NCBI GenBank assembly: GCA_014905825.1
Contig: JACGCN010000026.1
Coordinates: 186,001 to 250,000 of the forward strand
Direction of reading: 5' to 3'
From: Lyophyllum atratum
Taxonomy: Eukaryota; Basidiomycota; Agaricomycetes; Agaricales; Lyophyllaceae
Length of the DNA stretch: 64,000 nt
Translations under genes and position numbers: made by a program
The notes under the pieces: model-generated
What the model was told of the DNA's origin: nothing
The model's database searches: none
The model's input: the letters and a program-made list of their open reading frames with translations, nothing else
Shown here: piece by piece, positions 56,101 through 64,000 of the stretch
Numbering within the stretch: position 1 is the stretch's first letter
How the letters are laid out: the number at the start of each line of letters is the position of its first letter

Positions 56101-57324
56101 GCATGCGTTCTCGACAGATCAGGGTCCCACGCTTCACCTCGCTATTCCAGCACTCGAGGCACTTCACAAGGCCTGGTCCCTTCGGGCGCAACGGGATAAG
56201 TATCATGACTTCCATACCTCGCTTCAAGCTGGACTGGCGAAGATCGAGGACTATTATGATAGGACAGCTGAATCTGAGGTGTATACGTTCGCGATGCGTA
56301 AGTTTAATTTATTGGAGCACAATGAAAACAAATAGCAATGATATCATCACATCTAGTTCTTGACCCCTCGTCAAAGGCAGATTATCTACGGAAGTATTGG
56401 GGCGACGATCTCGCGAAGAAAGCAATTGAGCAGGCGGAGACGACGGTACGTCGTTACAATTCGCAGTTAACGTGATCTTCTACTTATTCCAGCTTCAGTA
56501 CAAAGTACGGTATTTCGAGATGTATGGCAACGGGCCAGTGCCGGTGAACTCAGGAACGCACAAGTCCGCTCGTAGCAAGCTGAACAAACTGCTTCGTGAG
56601 TTGTCTGATGACGAAGGGGCCGGCTCTGCTCTTGCTACGCCGTCTGCATCTGAAAATTCCGACAAGCCGTGGCTTGATGGTTTCAATCGGTATCTTGATG
56701 CGACTGATGTCCTGGGTGATATGAGCATCGTCAAATGGTGGGGGGTAAGTTAAGTTTGTTCTCGAGATTTCCGCAAGTGTTCTGACTGAGAATCAAGCTC
56801 AATACCTCGCGGCATCCCGTATGGGCCTCCCTTGCGCGTGATTACTTATCTATCATGGCATCCTCAGTTTCGAGCGAGCGCGCTTTCTCGTCCGCAGGCA
56901 TTACCATTTCGAAACGCCGAAATCGACTCAAGGCGGACGTCGTCGAGGCTCTGCAGTTCATGAAGTGTGTCTTTCACAAAGACATACTTCTTCGTGAAAA
57001 TCCGATGGTCAGTATCGAGGTAGACGATGAGGATGAGGCCTCGCATGATGAAACGACTGAGAAGGAGAGCTGGGATAACTTGTTGGGTGATGACGTCGAG
57101 GAAGAACTGGACACACTGAGTGATGATTCAGACGACGACGTTTTCGTAGCACAAATTTAAATTACACTTTCTCTCGCTACTAAAGCCGGGGCTTGAGCCC
57201 TCCTAGGCCGAAGCCTAGCCCGACTGAGGGCCTAGGGCTCGGCTTGACATCGTTGCAAGCCTTGACCTCCAGAAGCCCGACCCAAGCCGGGGTTTCTGAG
57301 CCGAGCCGAGCCCGCACAACACTA
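53189..57324 (+). mobile_element. hAT DNA transposon with decayed transposase (4.1 kb)
   Basis: Ends in TAGTGTTGTACCGGG and its inverted counterpart CCCGCACAACACTA. Both ends are lined for 100-150 bp with CCGAGCCGAGCC/AAGCCCG-type subterminal repeats. It contains a plus-strand, multi-exon hAT transposase. The flanking 8 bp (GCACGCAC left, GAAACGAA right) do not match, so the target duplication is lost or an end has been rearranged. The left end lies 287 bp upstream of the Mug135-like start and the right end 78 bp past the stop of the aminopeptidase pseudogene. Confidence 0.75.
53489..57160 (+). pseudogene. hAT transposase with a nonsense codon
   Basis: Starts MPDGANLPRVRRV and ends DDDVFVAQI before TAA, across about a dozen short introns. 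A BED-type zinc finger (ECRRC... RRHMEAAH) lies at 54.2-54.5 kb. The RNase H-like catalytic region spans 54.7-56.4 kb (TCDAWQASNSDGYFAVTGSW, TSDSAKNNDT, CLAHIINLATQAL). The C-terminal hAT dimerisation domain is well kept (VKWWG, YLSIMASSVSSERAFSSAG). A TAG stop interrupts the catalytic region at 55350-55352, where relatives have a sense codon. No splice pair removes it that I can see. Confidence 0.7.
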
Positions 57325-57401
57325 GAAACGAAGAACATAACCAGATCACAGAGTCCAGCCATTGGAAGCACAGCAGGCATCAAAATACTCCCGATCAATG
57401 T

Positions 57402-60400
57402 TCATGCCACCAAGGCCAGTAGTGAGCCGATGCCCCGACCGGCTTCGCGCCTGAGCCATTTCATGGCTTGTTTATCATCTTTGAGGAGCGGAGTCAATTT
57501 CTCCAAGCATCGTTGATTGTGTTCCTAGAATAAAACACGCATGGGCCCACGGCTTCACCTCCAGAAGATGACGAGAACGGACCTTCAGCCACGCCTTTTC
57601 TTCATGGGTGAGTAGGCTCTCTTTCACCATGCGAGTTTGAATGGGCACGCATGTTAAACGTTCGAATGTGAGCCAGATATTTCCATCTAGCGGCTGCAGA
57701 CACCATCGGTACTATATTCACATTCACCGGGGACATGGGAAACCTACCCTCTGGCGTCGCACGGCGAGGGCGGATTCAATGCGCATACCCCATTTGCCTT
57801 CGTTATCTGTGCAAGGGAAAGCGTTGAACAGGGGATATCGATTAATGAGGTTGAGGCAACATACAGAAGCCAGACTTGTTGTCGATGACATGACCAGGGA
57901 CTAGCGCAACGTTGGACGAGAAGCCCGGGCGCCCCCCGTGAATAGCTACAAATGTATCATATCCGTGCCCTGTTGACGTTCCATGCTAAAAACCAGCAGC
58001 GGATCAGAGTCCGGTCTCGATGACGAGCTGCGAAGCATGAAACGCACATTGTGTCCCAGATTCCAGAGCGGCTTCCTCGCAAGCAAGTCGAGCTGATGCC
58101 CAAGAGTGCCCTCCGGAAAGATGGCGCTATCTATCACGATCTAGCGTGGGTCAATATTAGCAAAATATTCGAGAACGTTGCGTGTGTACTTACGTGGCTT
58201 TGCAGGACTCTCGTGAAGGCTGCACATTGCTCGGCCGATGGTCGTCCGAAGTGCACAGTGCGCGTGATATTGCAGGTTCCATCACTGTACTGTACACCAG
58301 AATCACTGTGACCATGGATCAGTCGGGTCTACGAACATGAGGGGGATAGTATAGAACTTATAATTACTTGAGGTATGGTGTTTCTCGCTCGATCATACGT
58401 GCTGTCGATTTCCCGGGTGAATAGTGTGGTAGTGCAGCATTCGGTCCTGTTGCAGAGATGGATTTGTAAGCGAGGCCCATGAAATTCTTATTGTGTCGCC
58501 GAAAGTGCGTTAGACGCGACGTGGCTTCATACTCTGTGATGTCGTGTCCTTCGATCGTGTTTTCCAGCCATGCAAGGAAACGGACCTGCCTCACATCAGC
58601 CAAACATAACAGAAACGAGGAAAAGAAGGCCTACAAATGAAGCACCATCTCTGAGGTATGCCCGTCGCAACCCTTCAAGCTCTGTCTCATTTTTCACCGC
58701 CATCGTGTGCTCTATCCAGGAGGGCGCAACGGTATATCGAGAATATGTAAGCAAACGGGAGATCTCGTATGACGTTTGAGGCGAGATCAAAATCTGTGAA
58801 AGGAGAGCATAAGACCAATTTGCGAAGGGCAAGATCCGAACTAGCTGACTTTGCCCTTACCCCATTCTCTCCGCTGCAAGAACGACCATATGTCGAGATA
58901 TTCTCGTCGCTCGACACCAAGCGACTTGAGATACTCCCCAGTGTCCAGAGTGACCTTGCTCGCATCCAAGAAAATCGTGGCGCTCTCGAGACCCACATAC
59001 AGATATGCATGAAATAGAGGGTTGTGTGGGATATCCGAGCCACGGACATTCAACAGGTATGCTAGTTAAAGGTTACCTATGAGCAAAAGCGAGAAACGCG
59101 GAAACAATTGACTAACATATACAAGAGAGGGAGGTGATGAGAGTCCCCGTGTGGACCTCGTCTGGGGTGGCAGGGCTCTTTGAATATGGTGGAATGGCTG
59201 GCGGTTGGGCTTCGATCCAATCCCGAAGCTTGAGCAGTTTCGTAGCAGCACTAACACCTAGCGTAGAGGGATATTAAAGGTGGTATTAATTCGAAGACTT
59301 AATGGACATGCCAGAGAATTCTATGGGCTGATTGAGGGCTGATTGAAAATGGGAGCTTTCGATTTCCGAGGCTTATCTCTCCACACAAGGTCGACAAGGT
59401 TCCGAGATGGGTGGGTGAGCTTCGAATTGGTCTGAGAAATCTTGCTGTTGATAAGTATGGCATCTTCATGGGAGATCATGCGAGCGTCTATTCCAATCCT
59501 AGCATCCTTGACTCGGGCCTGATAGAACAGGCCTAAGGTCATCCCCAGCATCGAATGAAGAGGGAAGGTAGTTAACGTACTATGAGCCATTCTATCCAAT
59601 CCTTCGGTTCGCCTCGACCTCCAGCCTTTACCAGAGTCCAATTCCTATCCAGCTGTTCTCTGGCTTGAAGCCAGTACCTCGAATCCGTGATCAAGTACGC
59701 CGACGACATTGTGATAATGGCCTGGCCAGCCGTGCCATGAAATCTAAAATGATGGGATTTAGGACGCTAAGGGATTGGAGCGAGGGATCGGACGACTCAC
59801 CCTGAAATGTGTTGCCGCCGTTGATCACTCTCAGCGACGTACTCAGACCCATGAGCATCTTCGCTCGGTACGATGCTACGATAGATGCATGATATGACCG
59901 TCGAAGCATCCCAATTCGGATACTCACTAATAATCTAAAGTGTAAGCCGCCATGCGGCGCCGTAAATCCTCCAATTTGTCACTTGTGTCATGATGCTCGT
60001 GGATAAAGTCGACCTCGGCAATCTTCTGCTCATAAGCAGAGCCGACGAGGGTGCTAGATGAGTCGCTAGGGTACAACCACGGTCGTCTTGATTCGCCACG
60101 AGTATCTGTTCTTTGCAAATCGGTTCGCTGAGTGGATCGGCTGGCTTGAGTGTTACGTGTAGCGTGGCTACTTTTGCTGGCATGACTCCGTTGAGAGTCG
60201 CTGCGCTGCACGGAAACAAGAGCGCGCGCTAACGAGTGGGATCCCGACTTGTTGCTCGAGTGTGACCGTTGCATAGACCCGGTAGGATGAGAAGACATCG
60301 AATTGCTGCGTGATGCTGGTGGCTGGTAGAGCGGGAGGTGCGTTTGAGACGTCAGCGAACCGAAACCCTTCTCCCCCTCCGACTCGGCCTCTTTCTCCTT

Positions 60401-60638
60401 CTTCTTTCCCAGACCCCATCCGTGTCCCCACTTGCTTGAAGCCATTGATTTTTTGGTACCCGATATATTATTTGGGTGCTGGACTTCCTTTTCACGTCCT
60501 CGAATATCATTGCGCAATTCAGGCATAGTTTCGGGGACTTCGTCATACTTCTCGGAGTCGGAATGGAAAGTGAGGCTCTCTGAGTCTGTTGCGTCAATCA
60601 AAGTCGATGTGGGGGCGTGCGATGGGTGGTGAATCATC
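57402..60638 (-). pseudogene. Decayed Xaa-Pro aminopeptidase (aminopeptidase P) gene
   Basis: Exon series on the minus strand reads as aminopeptidase P, an M24 metallopeptidase removing N-terminal residues before proline. Markers: IVPSEDAHGSEYVAESDQRR (59801-59875), AIITMSSAYLITDSRYW (59581-59743), IGIDARMISHEDA, LLNVRGSDIPHNPLF, NETELEGLRRAYLRDG, GTLGHQLDLLARKPLW, LTHEEKAWLK, LLKDDKQAMKWLRRE. It is not functional as read. An 11-bp tandem duplication (59325-59346) frameshifts to a stop. One metal-binding Asp is Asn (CNITRT, 58269-58271). A metal-binding Glu is Lys (NKSGF, 57875-57877). The HGTGHG-type motif and its following HEGP are altered (HGTSTGHG, IHGGRP). Splice sites are largely kept, so decay is recent or partly tolerated. 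The N-terminal 200 residues are a Ser-rich extension unlike the family; its start is uncertain. Confidence 0.75.
59325..59346. repeat. 11-bp tandem duplication causing a frameshift
   Basis: GGGCTGATTGA twice in direct succession. Eleven is not a multiple of three. With one copy the frame continues into NQPIEFSGM; with two it reaches a stop at 59321-59323. Confidence 0.8.
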
Positions 60639-61212
60639 TCCGGCGGGAATGAAGTTTGCAAGCCAGGAGACCATGAAAGACGACGTCTGGGTTTTCTGCC
60701 TTCAACGAAGACAACCCGGTGGGTCTGATCTCGGCCGCCCTGCGCTCCAGAGCTGAACCTACGAGGGTGCTGGAGGGGTCATCGCGGTGAAACTGTGGTC
60801 GATTTGTTTTCCCAGAAGTGACGGTCCTTCCCAATTGACCGCTGGACGAGGCATGTGCGTATAACGGTGGTGACGGCGGCAAATTAGGGAGGGGTTTGGA
60901 GTATCCATTCTGACTTGAGTCAGAGAGGGCCTTGTCCAACTTCAACGGCGCCAACGTATGCTGCAGAACCTCGGAACGTCTAGGGACTTCAGAATCATCG
61001 TATTCACCTGCATGACTGTCAGAGTAGAAGGTGAGGAACTTTGTTACATTCGTTAAAGCCGACAAAGGCGTGACGGGTGCATCCCGGGCCGTCTCCGAGA
61101 GCCGTTGGGATCCGGATCCAGTGTCAGTATACGAAGACCACGAATGTCGGCGCCTGGACATGGGTTTTGGACCGCCAGTGAGCGGAAATTGGGGTGGCCA
61201 CGGTGGTGCCAT
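60634..61212 (-). CDS. Ser/Pro-rich ORF upstream of the aminopeptidase pseudogene
   Basis: Starts MAPPWPPQFPLTGGPKP at 61212 and stays open to 60634, overlapping the neighbouring frame by a few bases. It is disordered and rich in Ser, Pro and Thr. It shares two short motifs with the N-terminal extension of the aminopeptidase: SSTLVGSALERRAAEI versus SSTLVGSAYEQKIAEV, and LTFYSDS versus LTFHSDS. That suggests an internal duplication within one ancestral gene. A weak intron (GTCTCC...CAACAG) could join the two. No enzymatic domain is visible. Confidence 0.4.
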   Translation of the reverse strand: MAPPWPPQFPLTGGPKPMSRRRHSWSSYTDTGSGSQRLSETARDAPVTPLSALTNVTKFLTFYSDSHAGEYDDSEVPRRSEVLQHTLAPLKLDKALSDSSQNGYSKPLPNLPPSPPLYAHASSSGQLGRTVTSGKTNRPQFHRDDPSSTLVGSALERRAAEIRPTGLSSLKAENPDVVFHGLLACKLHSRRR

Positions 61213-61662
61213 GGTGGGTTTGAAGAGATAGAATGCAGATTTCCCGGCCAAGATGAACTTAATAGCTGGACACGACGTAACCAGGCATGGCCCACGAGGC
61301 AGGCGGGATTAAAATATCAGACTCGGAGGCGGCGCGACGGCTGTGCTATGCGGTGCACAGTAAAGGCTATGACACCTTGGCAGCGGCTCTCCCTTGTGTT
61401 TGTGTTCAACTTGTTTGACGTGGAACCTGATGGTCCTAGCAATCCTGCTAGTCAGTCTAAGTCTTATGACATCCGACCCTCAAATGTATTGCCATCAACA
61501 TTGATCTACATCCACTGACACACTTGTAGGTGTACTAGGTTCAACGTTTTCCACCGATGGCTGGGTCAATAACTCTTGAAAACTCAATAAAAGATTCAAC
61601 GGCGGGTCGGGAGTAAGCTTCGTACACCAAGGTCAAATCACAACGCAAGTGATAAAAGGTAC
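61213..61662. other. Intergenic region
   Basis: 450 bp between the Ser-rich ORF start and the end of the NACHT gene, both minus strand; no gene supported. Confidence 0.5.
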
Positions 61663-64000
61663 TTAGCTCACCTTTAACCAGGAAATCAGCACCGGAACAA
61701 TAGAACGTAGCCTTTCCCGAACGAGGTCTATTTTTCCATCAGGATGTCAGTAACTTTCTGCGTATCACCTCATTGATTTGATGCCATTACCGGAGTCGAA
61801 GAGATCTAACTCTTGAAGGAAGTCCAAGACACTTCTCTCGCCAGTGGGTGTTTGGAAGAGGTGTGTTGATAAATGATCTTGCGCGTACCTAGAGCAAGGT
61901 CAAGAAAGGTCGCGAATCTACGGGAAGCCCATTCTCAGTGCCACAGTAGCTTACCGAACTGCTGGGCTGGATTTCTTCCCTCTTACAAGATACTTTAGAC
62001 AGCAAAGTGTAAGGCGAGTGTGGCCAGCCTCTGATTCGAGAAAGAGATCGCCGCATCGCTTCGGGTCGCTCATAAAGTCGATAAAGCTATGTCGATTGCG
62101 GAGTCGTTTTAGGCCGCCGGTTAGCTTAGCACGAGGGCGCCAGCTGGTCAAATAACGTTTGACTTCCGCCCAAGAATGCTTGCGCCGATTTGGAGATATT
62201 CGCAATAATTCTGTGACATCGTATATATCCATGTTTTGGACGTCATGCATGAGGTATAGCCCTTGAATGAGTCGTACCTCTGCTTTATCACCGTTTGGTG
62301 CAAGGTGAGTCATGTATATGAAGTCGGTAAGGGAGGTCAGTTGTTGGATTATGCCTTGATGCTGAGGAAGATCTAGGGTCTAGCTCAGTTAGTCGAGGGA
62401 TGAACGTTACCAAGATTATGAAAGAGTGTGAGAACCTTGAATTTGTGCGCCACTTGGTCGACGGCCTCTAATAATGTGTGCTTGTCACCGACTGACCAAC
62501 TACTTGATAATTTAACGAGAGGCGCCCAAGTGGCTGCACTAGCAATATCCAACTCGTGAAGAACTCGACTCTTCTCTTGTACTTGGATGAAATGAAAAGA
62601 GAAGCTGTCGAGGAGATATTGCCTCGTCGAGGCTCTGGAAAAGAAAACCCGTCGTCTTCAATACTCAAACCCTTTATCACTCAATAAAACGCATGAACTT
62701 ACACCGTATCGCTCGGCGGTACTATATCATCCCAATTCCCAAAACATTTCCATATCGCTAGGACCATATCAATATGATGCTCCTGAATGTCAACAAAAAA
62801 CGCCCCAGAACGTTCTTTACTAAAGACGAAATCCCCAAATGACGCGTGAAGGGATCTGATATGTATTTCCCCGGGGGCATGCGTGATGAAATTCAGCAGG
62901 GGGATTTGAGCGTCCGCGTTTTCTCCAAATGAGAGAAGAGAGTGCAACCCTCTCAATGCCAGCATAACCTCCCCAGTCGGGAGGTTGAGCAATGTCTCGA
63001 TCATCGACAGTGTCACCTCCCAATTAAGTGTATCGACAGGTAACAGAACACAACCGAGGATCCGCTTCAGGAGGGCCGGCTTTTGGCTGGTCGATAGGAT
63101 CTGCATGTACAGCCTGTCGAGCTCTGCAAAAGCAGTGCTAGGGGACGTGGGTGATGTGTTTATGACTTCGTGAAGACGCTCAGCAGGTGAAAAGTGCTCT
63201 TCGGCGACGAATCGGAGAACGGTGGAAGCATAGATGAAATATCCGCCAGATTTATCCACGAGGATATCAAGAATGTGTTTGGAGGGCCAGGGTTTGGATA
63301 TAGAAGCCATGATGGCCGAATGACGTTCCATATCGTGGATTCTGTCGAACTCGTCCTTCAAGAGAGTATAGATGTCCGCGGCCGCCTGATAGTCTCCATA
63401 CATTGATAGAACGCGGAAGTTGCACATATCAATGTTATGGAAGAAGTGCTCGATGTGTGGTTCAGGTCGGCTAACAACCAGGATGCGTAGCGGTAGACCG
63501 TCGGTGCGAACGAGGCCGGCAAGGTTCTCGAGAAGGAGTGTCTGCTGTTCGTTGTCTTTGCACTCGTCTAGACCATCGATGACGATCAAAAATGGAGGCC
63601 GTGCCGCCGTTATTCCTGCAGTCCTCGATCTCATGGGCCTGACTATCAGACGCTCAACCAGGCTGGCCGTCATAGCCTCGTGCACAATGGATGGGTTGTC
63701 GTGTACCACCTTTGCAATCTCATCCCGTATATCGTGCGCCGACATTGCCAACTGCAACGCAACAGTGTTGATAACATAGTCAATCGAACCGCGGCGCGCA
63801 TGGTCTCGCGAAAAGAAGAAACTAGCAGCAAGCTGTCCCCGTCCAGCGCTGGACTCGCATACCGTTTGCGCAATCGCGGACTTCCCGGCTCCAGCGGGCC
63901 CGTGCACCCACATCACGCTTCCTTGATGATCTTCCGGTTCGTCCGCCGCCCAGCTATCGATTCCTTCCAGAATCGCCTTCCGCGTACCGGGATAACACCT
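61663..64000 (-). CDS. NACHT NTPase (NLR-like), 5' end beyond the window
   Basis: The frame enters from the right edge (CYPGTRKAILEGIDSW) and reads the P-loop GPAGAGKSAIAQ, then FFFSRDHARRGS, the Walker B FLIVIDGLDEC and sensor-like LRILVVSRPEPHI. This is the NACHT pattern of fungal NLR-type proteins (NWD2 class), which couple nucleotide binding to self/non-self recognition or cell death. After the long exon (to 62699), further exons cover about 62465-62630, 61951-62340, 61828-61950 and 61663-61780. They end in a helical region (LVRERLRSIVPVLISWLK) before a stop. Two SFxDF-type modules follow the NACHT core. The N-terminal effector domain is not in the window. The ATG near 63916 is internal. 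Confidence 0.75.

Noticed and set aside
63700..63916. ATG near 63916 as the start of the NACHT gene
   Set aside because: The frame is open to the window edge and the upstream residues match the expected sequence before the P-loop, so the true start is outside.
1..64000. rRNA, tRNA or CRISPR features
   Set aside because: I saw no regularly spaced repeats and could not support any tRNA or rRNA by eye; a dedicated tRNA scan would be needed to exclude a tRNA.

Overview
This 64 kb window is nuclear DNA from a filamentous basidiomycete, most likely an Agaricomycete. The evidence is short introns (about 35-65 nt, GTNNGT donors, CTRAY-like branch points) in nearly every gene, TATA boxes 50-90 nt ahead of start codons, and family content typical of mushrooms: F-box/LRR, DUF6534 seven-helix proteins, ricin-B lectin, a Mug135-like protein, a NACHT NTPase, a Ras-associated adenylate cyclase, a hAT transposon and a LINE. 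No species is assigned. No rRNA, tRNA or CRISPR array was recognised. Splice structures were read by eye from reading frames and splice sites.

Layout. 0.3-2.4 kb: a Ser/Pro-rich protein (-). 2.4-7.7 kb: gene-poor. 7.7-9.0 kb: an F-box protein (+). 9.3-12.3 kb: a truncated and a complete DUF6534 membrane-protein gene (-); the complete one has 17 exons, three of them 7, 14 and 19 nt long. 12.9-14.2 kb: secreted thaumatin-like/ricin-B lectin (-). 15.0-16.9 kb: MFS transporter (-), divergent from a cysteine-dioxygenase-like cupin (+, 18.8-20.3 kb). 23.1-24.1 kb: USE1 SNARE (+), convergent with adenylate cyclase CYR1 (-, 24.4-30.1 kb). 30.6-32.5 kb: a putative unknown gene and a 53-residue ORF with a TATA box. 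32.9-40.5 kb: two tandem secreted GH2 beta-mannosidases (-) with identical 12-exon structures.

41.3-57.3 kb is a transposon nest. A Mug135-like gene (-) is cut in two by a 10.8 kb (+) LINE bounded by an 18-bp target-site duplication and ending in poly(A). The LINE carries two unexpected 5' ORFs, one of them spliced, plus ORF1 and a long ORF2 (endonuclease-RT-RNase H). A 564-bp hAT-like MITE with a perfect 8-bp duplication sits at the start of ORF2. Upstream of the broken gene lies a 4.1 kb hAT element whose transposase has a nonsense codon. It ends 78 bp beyond the stop codon of a decayed Xaa-Pro aminopeptidase pseudogene (57.4-60.6 kb, -). The window closes with a low-complexity ORF and a NACHT NTPase cut by the right edge.

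Housekeeping and signalling genes (USE1, CYR1) look intact. The flanks are accessory: sugar degradation and secreted lectin on one side, transposon-driven gene loss on the other.
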